Source of the DNA: Thalassia testudinum
Taxonomy: Eukaryota > Streptophyta > Magnoliopsida > Alismatales > Hydrocharitaceae
Assembly (NCBI GenBank): GCA_037157565.1
Contig: JAZHRO010000022.1
Span: 7,998,001 to 8,062,000 of the forward strand
Length of the DNA: 64,000 bases
Reading direction: 5' to 3'
Numbering within the stretch: position 1 is the first letter of the stretch; every line of letters starts with the position of its first letter. The position numbers and the translations under genes are program-made. Positions 11,107 through 23,282 of this stretch are shown in pieces. The notes below the pieces were generated by a model. It was not told the DNA's origin. It was given only the letters and a program-made list of their open reading frames with translations, and did not search any database.

Positions 11107-12318
11107 TGCCTAGAGGTACTCAAGTACCAATCAAGATCTAAACCTAACCAGCTTTAACCTCATTCTGCCACGAAGGTTTCTAAGGCCCATAGAAACTATC
11201 CTAAGTTTCGTTGAACCTAGCAGTCAAAGTATCTGTGCTTGTAACATGATTAGTCCAAGTTCAGTTTACAATGTGTTTTTGTATGAGAGAGGGATAGAAG
11301 AATTTTTGCATTTTTGGAGAGTTTTCTCTCTCTTTTTCTTTTCTTTATTTCTAGCTTCGGATTGGCTCAAAAACACGGTTTGTATCGGATTCCTAGTTCC
11401 CACCATTAATCCTTGCAGGGTTCCTGGCAATCGATGCTTCGAGATAGCACCACCCATGGCAACCCCCAGAACCCTGGCTTTCAACACTTCAGGATAGTGT
11501 TGCCCATGGCATTCTGTAGCTTAATTCAGGCCCTAGCAATCGACATTTCGGGATAATCCCACCCATGGCACTTGAATCAGCACAAGGTGCTTTCATGCCC
11601 CTAGTAGGATATCTAAATATCCTAGGAGACAAGCACCAAGGAGACGATATGTTATTACCCATCTTCTAGGGGAATTTCTCGCCTCTCTACGTCGGGAACT
11701 CGTCCAAATCAACTTGTGTCTTCAAGCTGCTCCTAATCTATGTAGCTTTTTTCGAAGAGAATAAACGCTTTTGCATGATTTTGATTGATTAAGCACACTG
11801 AACCAGAGGTGTGTGTGGATTAGGGTGTTTAGTTTACGGAGTCCCGCAAACCAGAGGTCAGTTAATGAGGCCGAATAATCCCTAAGCCTTAGACCTAATA
11901 TATAAGCTTCGCATTTTCCTCAACCTCTTGAGGACTATCCGGATCTTAACGGATACATGAATCTTTAAGCCTTAAAACAAGCCCAAGAGGCCTAAGATCA
12001 GCACTCATACTAATCTCCGTGTCTCTCTATTATTCTAGGACTTAATTTTTTCATTTGACTTGGTTTAGAACTTAAGTAGATTCCATAATCATTTACTAAT
12101 GACTATCCCTTTTTTGTTTCAAATTGTTGCTCATTTTTGACATTTAAATCACCTCTTCTTTTCTCCTAAAAAATGATATGCAATCAATTTCTCAAAAATT
12201 CCTCCCCATTGCATTTTTTTTGTTCTTTTTCAATTTTTAATTTTTTGGTTTTTTGAATGAGTAATTTTTTGTGAGAACACTTTAGAAACTTGAATTTTTA
12301 TGTGTTTGCACTTTAACA
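11107..12318 (-). other. 3' untranslated region of element B
   Basis: Aligns by eye with 29320-30480 of the intact element and 56730-57880 of A (shared words: AGGTACTCAAGTACCA, GAGAGTTTTCTCTCTC, CCTCAACCTCTTGAGGA, CCTAAGCCTTAGACCTA). No coding sequence is seen. Confidence 0.7.
11418..11580 (-). repeat. Three-unit degenerate repeat in the 3' UTR of B
   Basis: Three blocks of roughly 50-57 bases share a pattern: CCTGGCAATCGATGCTTCGAGATAGCACC (split here: CCTGGCAATCGATG, TTCGAGATAGCACC), then CCCATGGCA. Later blocks read TTCAGGATAGTGTTGCCCATGG and TTTCGGGATAATCCCACC in the same position. The same array occurs in the intact element and in A. Confidence 0.6.
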
Positions 12319-12352
12319 ACCCCCATGCCTAAGTTTTGCAATGTCCTCATTG
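12319..12352 (-). promoter_or_regulatory. Second polypurine-tract-like site of element B
   Basis: On the element strand TTAGGCATGGGGGTT follows AATGAGGACATTGC. The same arrangement is found well upstream of the 3' LTR in the intact element, A and C. Confidence 0.55.
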
Positions 12353-12559
12353 TAAACCAGAGGGTATGAAGCCAGTTGGATTCAAGGATTAGAATAGGTT
12401 CAAAGGGTGGGTGAACGGGTTGAAATGACTGTTGCAGATAATTTCAAGCTTTGATACGAATACCAAAGGTGGAGTTGGCTGTTCTAACACTGAACTTTGA
12501 AGTGCAATAGACGTGAAGCTCAAAAGATGATTAGAAGGGTCTTGGGTTTTTGGAATGAT

Positions 12560-14605
12560 GGGTTGCCTCCCGTTAAGTGCTAAATTCAATGCCTTCAGCC
12601 GAGCAGAAGGTGGTCATGGAGGAGTGGTCAAATCAGAAGAATTTTGTAGAACAAGCACCCTAGTCAATAGCCTAGTTGGTCCAACCAGGTGGTTGTTCAG
12701 ATCAATAGGCTGATGATGCAACCTAAACCCAATCAATTTGGTGGGTTGATGGATGTGAATCATTAGATGCGAAGCCCACATGATATTTTGTGACTCAGAA
12801 AGATACGGCAGTGTGAATCGTGGGTTTGGCTGATTCCAATCAGCCTGGTCAGAGTAGGGATCCTCAAATGTAAATGGATTTGTGGAGGATGTGAGATCCC
12901 TACGAAAGTGATCAAAGAAAGATGGGACGTGATTATCAGTCTAATCGATGTCCGAAACTCGACCAAAATGAGGAGAAGAATCATGTACTACCGAATCATA
13001 GAGAGGAGAATCAGAATAGAACTTGATTCCAGTGGCAGGTCGGGGTTGGGTTCGTATTTGAGAAGGTTCTGTATGTGGATTTGAAGAGGTGGCTTCCTTG
13101 AGAACTATGTGTGTTGAGGGCTCCTCTAGAAAGGACTCAAAAGTAGGTTCATCTAGAGAGTCCTCATAATGCCCATCAAAATCAAGCTTGAAGAGTGCTT
13201 ATAGGATCATGAAAATCTGAGTAAAGAAAAGATTCGAACTCTGGATTGCAGACACTCATGGCACTTACTGTTTTTGATTCTTGAAGATCAAAACGGAATG
13301 ATTCCAACTCAATGGAACTTGATTTTGAATCAATGATATCAGGATTAGGGACCTCAGAGTTAGAGTCAAAAAATGGGTCATGGATGCTGAGGTTGTAGAT
13401 TGGTTCATAATTGTCAGGAAACAAAGGTTCTCCAAAATCAGAGTAGGATTCGAAATCGTCGGAGAACTTGCGAAGATCGTGTTCTGAACATGATTCCAGA
13501 ACAGAGTTTCCACCACAGAAAGGATCAAGATATGTAGAAGCAACAACTTGACTTGGATCTAACCTAATTTCATATTCCGAGCTCGGAAAGGTGTCCCTAC
13601 TAGGATAGGCTCGGGTTCTTGGCTCCTAGGATAGACCCAATCGAGTCCCAGCTCTTCCAGCCCCTCTGTTTCTGTATCATAGATCGGCGTGACTTTCAAA
13701 AAATCAATTAGTGTCTTTGAGGAGGTTGGAGAGGCGTATTCATTAAATACGGGCCCTGAATTGTATTTCAAATTTGAAATCTGTCTCATCATATGAGCCT
13801 CATAATCATCCCAATTATGCTCAGATCTAGATTCTAGGTCAAAGGTAGGCATTGGGTCACTAGGATCTAGGCTGGGCTCTATAAGGATGTCAGAATCATT
13901 CTCGAGAATCACCTTAACAGGATAAGGGGTGGAATTTACACCCTCGAGAGGTTCTGTTTTAATTTCATCATCACAGGTGTCTGGGAAATCTAGGCTTGAT
14001 GGACTGGCTTCTTGGTTTTCTAGGGCTGGTTCGGAATCGTGAATACTTGCAATCGAATCCTCCCAACCCATCTCAAGATCAGGTGTGTCAATTGTTATGA
14101 AATTTGAATCTGAATTTATTTGGGTTGGGGGCCCATAACAACCTTGATCATCAAATCCATGAATTGGGAAATTACGTAGATCACTAGAATTACTCCAAGA
14201 TGTCATATTAACTTCTGACGGGTATTTTTGATCAATGGATCTATATAACCTATTCAGCAATTCTCCCCATTTTTCCAAAAAATTCTGGAGTTCTTCTGGA
14301 ATTGAAGGATTTGACCAATATTGCAGACAATCGTTGTTGTATAATTTCACCAATTCAATGTGTTCTGCTAAGAGATCATCCCAGGTTGAACCGTGGTTTA
14401 TTCGTATCCATATTATTTCCATACGGTTCAAAATGTGGTCCATTGTTTTCTTGTATTTATCCTGAATGTCCCTATTAAAATATTCCTCGTGGTGTCTATA
14501 AGCATCCTCAATTATTTTGGCTTTGATGGCCATTTGGGACTCATGTTTCCTAATCACTTTTCCTAACATGTCAGGTTGCATTTTTGAATCAAGTGGTGGA
14601 ATCAA
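12560..14605 (-). pseudogene. Unrecognised long ORF of element B, in gag-pol position
   Basis: An open frame of 348 codons starts at 14605, about 140 bases after the conserved leader, where Athila elements start gag. Its first ~130 residues are charged and probably helical (for example KYKKTMDHILNRMEIIWIR); the rest is acidic and rich in S, P and D. The frame ends at 13559, but the same style of sequence continues in other frames (13182-13557, then to about 12560), so an original ORF of some 650-680 codons with frameshifts is likely. I see no gag, protease, RT or integrase motif. Its end (GFRLHHQ, then LNLALNGRQP) matches the end of element C's extra frame (GVGLHHQ, LNLALDGRQP). Function unknown; a structural or packaging role is one possibility. 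Confidence 0.55.
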
Positions 14606-15780
14606 GATGTCGAATCAAACTTAGGTTCAGATTGAAGTTAATCAGATTAGAAAGAAATTCCCAAGAAGATCAAATGAGGCTCTTGGGTTAAAAACCTAAT
14701 GACCTTCCTGTGTATGTGACCTATAGAAAAGATGAGCGACTGGATATTATTTGGACCCAATCAAGGCACCCAAAGATTTTTGGATGACTAAGGCTATTTC
14801 GAGGTGGATGATACCTCTGAATCAGAAATCCATACACCTGAGAAATACCTAGGCAGCCAGGAAGGGAGAACCCTACAAACACCCCTACACGGTAGAGTGT
14901 CCTCACGAGTTACAGGGTTTCCCCCACCTGACCTTCCTTGTCACTGTGATTCCAAGTAGACTGGAATATATGAACTTAAGACTCTAAGTCTACCAGTTTT
15001 AGCCTAATTTGTGCCTTGAATTTCACTTGATTAGAAGTTGATTTGACTTGTGACCTAATTTGAAGGTTGGTTGGCCCACAAAGTAGACCAACTTCACCTG
15101 ACCTACCCTAAAGATGGAGAATGAACTCTGGGTCAAGACCCAAAGACCAACCTGATTGACTCTCAGGTTATTAGGTCCATAATTTTTAAGGTTCAAGTGA
15201 ATCTTAGAGCCTTATTTTAGGGTTCTTCTTGCTTAGATCTTTTCAAACAAGGGTATGGGTAGAACACAAATGCAGGAGGGTTTATTCTCTTTAATGCAGG
15301 CAAATGTGAACTAACACTTCAAACCCTAATGTTGAAAATCCTAATTGTCTCTATTCCAAGTCTAATTTAATCTCAAAATGTTCACCTTGGGCTTCCAGCA
15401 AGATGTGTGTTAGCCCAAAGTGATTTAGAAATTAAGTGTAGTCCCTAGTAGGTACAGGCAATTTGGGTAGGGAATCTCTAAATAGAATCGTCTTAGGCTT
15501 CAGTCAAATATTGATTTTTTCTCAAATTAGGAAACTTGCCTTTAAATGAAAATTACTATGAAAATAATGCAAGTGATTCCTAATTAGTTTTGTTTCCTTT
15601 TCTCTCTTCCAAGGATTAGGAGATTAGGGAAGAAGAGAGATTACCTACCCTGAGAGTAGCTGTTTTGCGTGGAAGATCGCCTCGTGATGTACCTCACAAA
15701 ATCACAAAAAATCAAATAGGGCAAGTTAGTGCTCAAATATAATCAAATAAAATAAAGAATAGAGGTGAACTCCGTGTTGC
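14606..15780 (-). other. 5' leader of element B
   Basis: The part 14745-14960 matches 36485-36720 of the intact element (shared: GGACCCAATCAAG, CCTACACGGTAGAG, GAGTTACAGGGTTTCCCCC versus GGGTTACAGGGTTTCCCCC). The rest is AT-rich and noncoding. Conservation across family members suggests a packaging or translation signal. Confidence 0.65.
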
Positions 15781-15798
15781 TCCCCGGCAACGGCACCA
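15781..15798 (-). promoter_or_regulatory. Primer binding site, tRNA-Asp
   Basis: Plus strand TCCCCGGCAACGGCACCA equals the 3' end of plant tRNA-Asp(GTC) except one base (A for G at 15795). It lies 3 bases from the LTR. Confidence 0.87.
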
Positions 15799-15801
15799 AA
15801 A

Positions 15802-18485
15802 TGTTGAAGGGATCTATATAGGAGTTTTAAATGTGCTTCATTGTAGTAACATCCCCTCAATAGTTCTCTCAACAAATATAATTTATAACTTGAATTTGAA
15901 AGAGATCCAAGGTTGAACTTAGGGAGCAAATATGGAATGCATGTGCTAATTTTTAATTGCATATAAATGAGCACAATAAATGGAGAAAGATACAAGATAT
16001 TCAATGAATAAGAATCTACTCAAAACTGATATTCAATAAGAACATGAGTATTGCAAGAGTTTAATGAGATAAAAAGATGTCTAAGACAAAATAATGGTGA
16101 TTTAAATCACCAATTATTAGTCTAAGCACATATATATCAACTATTCAATAATATCAAATAAATGAATAGTAATCAGACGTCTGCTTTGGCAATCAGACGA
16201 CTTAAATGTCTCCTTGTACAGTGTAACATTTAAGCCTTTCCTTTTATTCAGTTCTTCGCTTCAGCCTCTTCCTCTTCTTCTTCTTCTTTCTTTCTCAGCC
16301 TTTCCTCTTCTTTTCTTCTTCTTCTTCAGCTCAACCTTCCCTCTTCACAGCCTTTCCTTCTTCTTCTCAAGGTCTTCTCCTTCTCAGCAACTAAGTATCG
16401 CACAAAGCCTGTAGGAGCAAAACCCTCCCCTACCCCGCTCTCTCTCTCTCTTTCCTTCCTCCTCTCTTAGATAGCCAGGTAAGCAATCGAATATTTGGAT
16501 CATGCACAGTAACCGCGTCCAGGGCTACCGACAGTGGGTAGTAGCTGAGGAGTGATAGGTTTAGGCGGTCAGGTGTGTGTAGGGTGAAGGGACCTCACCC
16601 CAGTGTTCCTGAGGCAGCAAGGCATAAGTAGAAAAACACTTTATTCGGCTACATCACTTCCAATTCCCACAATGTAGGACTAAATCCCACTCTTCCTTGT
16701 TGCGTGCATTTAGCTACAGTGGTCCATCCAATTGAAGGTGAAGAGGAGGTGGTCTCTTCCAATTAACAGCCTGGGCATGTTCTTCAACTGATTCCACACC
16801 GCCTGGAACAAAGGCTTGGAGCTCTCGTGGCTTGAAGCTCGAAAAACAAGGTGGCGATGACAACAGTGGCGGAGCTCCAGCTGAAGACCTGAAAAGCATG
16901 AATACGACCTTGCAGCCAAGTTAAACTAGCTCACGACCTTCACCGGACCACGGCGAATGTGTAGGTGGTGGTGGCGTGTCGTGAAAGGGAGTATGGTGGC
17001 CAGACGGAGTCAGAGATGGCGTGCGAAGGATTGGTTGTTTTGTGGCAGTCTGGAGGGGTGAATAGCCCTAAATACGAGAGGGCTTTGGTTCGGGTGGATG
17101 AGGTAGAGGTTGTGGAGTAGCCGGTGAGGTGGTTGGAGGTGTGATGTGACGGGTAGACCTTCCCGAAGGTGCGGCCAGAGGTGAAAACGAAGGTGGATGG
17201 CGGTTAAGTTGGGTGTTTTTGGGTTTTGGATATAGGGAATTAATCTAATAACCTAAGGAAACTTAACTAACCTAATCTAACAGTCGAAAGGGGTAGGGTC
17301 TACGCCGATTTTGGCGGGTCGGTGACGGAGAAGATGAGAATCTCCGGTGGGGGATGACGAAGAAGAAGGAGGTCTAGGAACCTTTGCTTTGACCAGTGAG
17401 AGGTGGAGGAAGGTGAGGAAGATAATGGGCCACTTGATTTGGCCGTCTAATGGCCGAAAAAAGGAGGTTGAAGAAGCTCGCCGGTGCTAGGTTGGAGAGG
17501 GGTTGTAGGTAGGAATTTGAAGAGGTTTTTGGCCCCAAATGTTGTTAAGGAGCACGACCTTGCAATGTGGGTCCTTTTATAAGGCTCACGGGGTCATTCC
17601 AAGCTTGGAAACCAAGCTTGAAACCATGGAAACTCAAAGAAGGAAACCCAAACCTTTGAATGGTTCACATGAGCTTTTGAGTTGGAATTAGAGCCCAATG
17701 TGCAGCTCAGATTGTAGGGAAACTCTTCACGAATCTTCCTTCCAAATTTTGAAGAGTTTGGCTGTAAAATCAGGGAGTAATCCCTAATTGAAGGTCGTTG
17801 GTGATGGGTTTAGGAGTCTGAAGGTGGAGAGCACCTATTTTTGAAGAATATGATGAAGTTAGGGGGTTATTTGCAAGGATTTCAAAAGTTAAGGGCATAT
17901 GTGTGAGAGAAAAGAGTCAAACTGGACTGGAATGCAAACTAGGTCAAGGTGATCTATGATTGGGCCCAAATTTTGGTACAAACCTAATTTGGATCCAAGA
18001 TTTACTGGGTAATTTGCTTAGAAACCTAAATTAGGGCAACTATCTGTTTGAGATTCTATTTTAGGTCAAAATGGGTTCCAATGGTCAAATCAAAGGTACC
18101 AAACCTTATATAATATTTTTATATTATTTTTAAAATGTTTAGGTGAATTTTATCTTGGATAAAACCTCATTTAATTAAGTGGGTTGATTTTTAGGGTTTC
18201 AGATGTCCATTAATTCTTGAAATGCGTGAAAATCCGTTTCTTTCTGTATGAACCCACTTATTAGACGTTAATGACCATTTGACCTTTAATTAACCCCTAG
18301 AAAACCTCATGACTATTCTGCATTTAATACATACTATTAAACCTACATTTTACCCCTATTTTAATGCATTTCTCTCAGAATGAATATGCCGTGAATTAGG
18401 GCTCTTTGACTGTTATGTAGGAGCATTTATCAATGGAATTATGACTAATTAAAGCTAGATATGGCTGATGATGGCGTTATCATCA
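15802..18485 (-). mobile_element. 5' LTR of element B
   Basis: Begins TG after the primer site and ends CA; the last ~80 bases match the remnant at 871-949. Landmarks shared with the other Athila-type LTRs are AGGTTGAACTTAGGGAGCAA near the plus-strand start, a CTT-rich stretch (16250-16400), ATGTAGGACTAAATCCC, and a TATA-like box about 910 bases from the right end. Transcription would run leftward. Confidence 0.82.
17573..17584 (-). promoter_or_regulatory. TATA box of the element B LTR
   Basis: Minus strand CTTATAAAAGGAC. It sits about 910 bases into the LTR, close to the same distance as the TATA-like boxes in the intact element (39260-39268) and A (55667-55677). Confidence 0.55.
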
Positions 18486-19025
18486 TTGCCCATCCTCCTT
18501 CCTCCATTGTCGTTCTCCTTCCTCCAGCTTCCCACCACCTTCATCTAGGCGACGTTAGATAGAACCGTCCTCCAAGCGACCATCGAGGGGGACTCTTCTC
18601 ACCTTTATCTACCTTTTGCTATTTTCTAGTGTAGTTTTTCGCTTTCTTCTATGTAGTTGTAGCAAACTATTTGAGATATACATTGATGTTCTCTCCCTCT
18701 CCCTCTCTGTCTTATTGTGCAAGTAGCTTAGTAGATTTCATCGATCTGATCTCTTGCCCTATTAAAATACTAAAAAAATCATAAAAGATAAAAATAACAA
18801 AAAGAAATAAAATCGAAGAGGATTTCAAAACCAAACATTCCCCTCCCTGTGTTCGACTCAGGACTCACCTCAAGTTTCGGTATAAATTTTATCTGGTAGC
18901 GGATTTCTACGCACTACAACAATGGGTTTTCTAACTCAAATCTTTTCGTGTAAGAAATCACATTCACCAAACCCCCTTCACCTCTAGCTCCACCTGTAAA
19001 TACCCCTTAGGATTGACGATTTCGG
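18486..19025. other. Unassigned sequence between element B and the tandem units
   Basis: CT-rich, then AT-rich; no gene. Around 18836-18900 the words CCCTGTGTTCGACTCAGGACTC resemble the U5 end of a plant LTR in two pieces (CCCTGTGTTCGACTC, AGGACTCACC), so part may be an old LTR end. Confidence 0.3.
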
Positions 19026-22000
19026 TTAGCAACTCCCTAGCCCTCTTCCCCAAATCGAGTTGCCTTAGGCTATTCGTTCCCTTCCTCCGACAACATCTGT
19101 CCCCTTTGTTCGATCTTCTTCGAGGAGATCGACCTCCTCCCTGCCTCCATCGTCCATCGCTGCATCTTTGGACGAGGTTACGCCATCAACCTCTTCTTCT
19201 ACATGACGTATTTGTCGTCGCCGGAGTTCTTCCTCTTCCCTTTTGATTTCGTCCTCTATTAAGCACCTTCGACAGAGATTCCTAGCCCTTTTCACCCAGG
19301 TAATCGTAAATTTAGATTCTCAGAGTATCGTAGAGTAGTTTTGCGTAGTTAGATAGTTAGTTTAGTGTAGATGTAATGTTTATTCACTCTGTCTTCCCTG
19401 ACTCTGGCGAGCTCCTTGAGTTTGACCGGAGTTCTATTTCATCTTTTGAAGACATTAATCACCTTCTACATCTTTCCATGCTCACTTTTATGCCTCTAGT
19501 CACTTGATTTATCACATTATCCATCTAGATCCACTTTGCCTTCACCGGAATACCTCCACTGTCTGTGGCGGAGGTCTTCAACTATCTTCACACACTATTG
19601 GGGTTCTTCGTCACCTTAACATCATACAAGGGCTCCGATCTCACTTACAATTAGACCTATTACACCTTATCACAGAAATGCATAAATCTACCTTCAACAT
19701 CTGAGTTCGCTGTCCATGGCGAGTTCAGAGGAGTTCTCCATCTAATTCCCTGCACATACACCATTGTCTCACTTCCCTAAAGCTTTCCCCTCACTCAATT
19801 GAGTGAGATATATTTCCTTCAGTTCATGCGAACTCAAGTTTGATTCTTTTTGCATTCTTTGATGAATCCCTGAATTTGATCATCGATTGGACCAATTGAA
19901 GTGTTCTTGAGGTTCCTTGTAACCACAGGAACCTATTGATATAGTTCTTGATGCATTTCTTGGAGGTTTGATCTCCGATGACTCAAAATAGTTTTCACCG
20001 GAGCTCCGGCGAGCTCCAGTGACTTCAGTTAGAACCGTAGCCTTTGAGTTGATGTATGAAGCTCCAAATTGTCTTATTATGATTAGAGAATCAGCCCTCA
20101 CTAATTAGACTTATGTTTTAATGATGATTACTCTTTATCAAACTTCATCTTCTCTAACTCCGGTGGAGTTGGAAAGGCATGTTTGTTGAGGTCTAGACTT
20201 TGGAGAAAGATCCATAAGCTAGAGTAGAACATATGGATCTTATCTAAGCTTTCATTTAAGTCTAACAATCTATGATTTGCTCCACTGAACAGACCCATCT
20301 CCATCCTTAGGTGATGAGCTCTAGGACAAATCTAGAGCCTTCAAAATGTGATTTTGAGTTATTTAATAGATTCCTTAGGATGATTTAACTAGATTTGGTA
20401 TTTAATTTGATGGGAATAGTTTTAAATTAGAAAGTAAAATTTTGACCTTTGGAAGTCAACACAGAGCTGCTCTTGAGGAATTAGGATTTGATTCTCTGAT
20501 TTAATGGATTATTTGAGCTTCTGTAATGATTTAGAATATGTAGGAGCTGATTTGATGAGGTTTCATTGAGTTCTTATAAAGATTTCTGTATCTGCTCATT
20601 TGGGTTCAAACAGGAACCCAACATTGCTCATAGTGTTTTTGATGAAATTTTAGCTCAAATTTTACCCAGATCAATTATGTTTGTTCCTTTAAATTAACCC
20701 ATATCACTTCTGGACACTCTAATCTTTCTATTGAGTTATTCCACTTAGGAATTCATGATCTGTGCATCCCGTCATAAGCTCTGAAGCTCCTGAGCCTTCA
20801 TAGACCTCTATTCCTCTTCAAACTCCTGTGGACTACTATAATAAGCATTGTTGTACCTTCAACTAAGGGTAATAACTCCTCTGCAGGTCATTTGACTTGT
20901 GTATCTACTCTAAAGCATGTTTCTAGGCATAAGAACAGTGCTATGTTCTTCCTGCGAACCCATGGATCAACTCTAATCCAAAAGCCAAATCAACTTCAAA
21001 ATTATAATGTAGACATCAATAGCTTCCTATCGAGCCCGTGTTTGCTCGATTTGATAAACTAAGCTGACCAGAATTAATATTCGAAGTTGATAGTTGGCCA
21101 ACGTTGTGCTGAAGAGAAGCGGCTGGTCTTTCTCCCACATCAAAAGGTGAAGAGTGACCACCTTGGTATAAATGGAAATATGCAACCCAGCGCTTCAGTC
21201 GTTAGGCACTAGGCGCAAAATCCCTATACCCTTCTGAGCATCTGATTTGAGAGAGCGTGTGCATGCACATGCGTGTTTGCATGTGTGTGGCGCACGTGGG
21301 TGCATGTGGGCCTGGGTGGGCATGAGATTTGGTGGGCCTGATATGGCCCAATTCTGTGCAAACTTAATTGGCTGGAATCTGCAATTAACAAACTAGGAAC
21401 CGGTTCGAGTAGGGTCTGATCCAGTCTAGAAATGGACTGTTGATCCTTGAAAGAATTGAGTCCACCCATTAAACCATTTTTTGTTTAAGTGTAAAGAGAG
21501 TGGGTTTAAGTTTGAAAAAAATGGCTAAGTGTGGAATGAGTGCATAGTATGCTTTAAAATGAAAAGAAAGTGGCTAAGCACCTGAAGAGAGTGAGAGAAT
21601 GGGTTTGCAATGTAAGTGTTTGAGATTAAATACAAAACGAGTTGAATTAAAGAGAGAGAATTGAGATTAAGAAAGAAATGATTAAAAAATAATATGAGAG
21701 TTCTTAAGAGACATCTAAAAAAGGAGAGAAGGCTGAGAGCTGATTGAGTAATTAGTGTTTAAGCTCCATTATAAACAAAGGCATTTATTTTGTATTTTAA
21801 TTTCTTTTATGCCTTATTTTGTAAGCACTTGTTGTAAAACATTTTCTTGCTATTCATTGTAAATCATTCATGTATATTTTCTTTCATTAATGAAATAATT
21901 GCAAGTTTTAATTGAACAGTTTTATAAGCAATTGTTCATGAGCTTAACATATGACATAATTATAGATTTAATTAATAAAGTAATCAGTAATTTTATGTTT

Positions 22001-22160
22001 TAGAATAAAAATGGTGAATTGATTAAGTTTATGTAGGTTAGCTTGACCCTAAACTACAATCAACGACAATAATTTAACAAATTCAAGTTAACCTAAGTCT
22101 ATTCTTTATGCAATTAATTAAGACTAATAGCCTTAATTAACTGTGTTGAGAATTGAATCA
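19026..22160. repeat. Tandem unit 1 (about 3.1 kb, unclassified)
   Basis: This block and the next copy align along their length. Shared landmarks are TTAGCAACTCCCTAGCC at the start, a short CT-rich frame ending before CAGGTAATC (a splice-donor-like site), ACTCCGGTGGAGTTG, a TG/CA-rich stretch (21257-21330), GTGAATTGATTAAGTTTA, and TTAATTAACTGTGTTGAG at the end. No protein domain is visible. A pair of old LTRs or a duplicated noncoding unit are both possible. Confidence 0.7.
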
Positions 22161-23266
22161 CCAACTGCTGATCTACATTAGCAACTCCCTAGCCCCCTTC
22201 CCCATATTGAGTTGCCATAGGCTATTCGTCCATTTCCTCCGACGACTTCGACCCATTCTTTCATCGTTCTTTGTCGAGTTCATCTTCCTCCTCTTCTTCG
22301 TCATTTGCCACCACATCTTTAGACGAGGCTATGCCCTCATCTTCTTCCTCTATATGTCGTACTTTGACTCCACCGGAGTTCTGATCCCTTCCCTCTGATT
22401 TCTTCCTTCGTTAAGCATCTTCGACGGTGCTCTTCTCGTCTTCTTCGTCCAGGTAATCATAGTTAGCCATAGTTTTTAGTGTAGGTTAGTTTAGCGTAGT
22501 TAGCTTAGTGTTAATCTTACTTTATACTTCATCTTCCACAGCTCCAGTGATCTAATTCAAGCTCGCTGGACCTTCTTCCATCAATCTAATCACCTATGCA
22601 TCTTCTTTACCCCACTGTGAATAGATTCCACATTCTTACATGCTAATTTGATCACTTAATTTGCCTAAACCACCTCACACACACTTAAGAACCTCCATTG
22701 TTTGTGGTGGAGGTCTCAGAAACATTCCACCTTCAAATCAAGGTCCTTCATCACCTATTTGTCTCATTAGGACCCCGTTAATGCTTTTAATTTGATCTAT
22801 TACCATCTATACATGAAACGCCTAAACACCTTCAACCTTTTGAGCACGCTATCCATGGTGGCTCAAAAGGGTTTCTTCATCTAATTAACCACACATAGAT
22901 CTTCATTGTATCTTCCTAATTAATTCCCCTCACTCAATCGAGTGAAATCTCTTTCTTTGAGCTTGCTCAAGTTCAGATTTGATTCTTAAGAATTATTGAT
23001 ATATCTTTGTATTTGATTGATTAAAGATTTAATTGAAGTGTTCTTAAGGTTCATTATAACCTCAGGAATCTTTTAAGATCATTCTTGTTGAGTTTCATGG
23101 AGATTTTATCTCCAGTGACCAGAATTGGTGTTTACCGGAGCTCCAGTGAGCTCTAACAAATCAAATCTTGAACCTCAGTCTTCGAAAGTCCCTGAACAAC
23201 TCCAAATTGATTATTTATGAGATGAGGATCAAATTCCACCTTTTAGACTTGTGTTTTGATGTTGAA

Positions 23267-23282
23267 TCATTATGATGGTCAT
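23267..23282. repeat. Left target duplication of the LINE
   Basis: TCATTATGATGGTCAT recurs at 42133-42148 as TCATTCTGATGGTCAT, one mismatch in 16, directly after the poly-A tail. Confidence 0.85.

Larger units (their letters stand above)
871..18485 (-). mobile_element. Element B: non-autonomous Athila-like LTR retrotransposon, with nested CACTA
   Basis: An LTR retrotransposon read right to left: 5' LTR 15802-18485, tRNA-Asp primer site, conserved Athila leader, an unrecognised long ORF, a 3' untranslated region shared with the intact Athila element, a polypurine tract, and the start of the 3' LTR. Without the CACTA insertion the internal part is only about 4.8 kb and shows no gag, protease, RT, RNase H or integrase motif. 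It keeps the cis signals of the autonomous family, so I infer it moved with proteins supplied in trans. Its left target duplication is outside the window; the right flank begins TTGCC. Confidence 0.7.

Noticed and set aside
18912..18935. CACTACAACAATGGGTTTTC, considered as another CACTA end
   Set aside because: No matching inverted end with a 3-bp duplication was found downstream within the window; subterminal CCGTCG repeats are absent.
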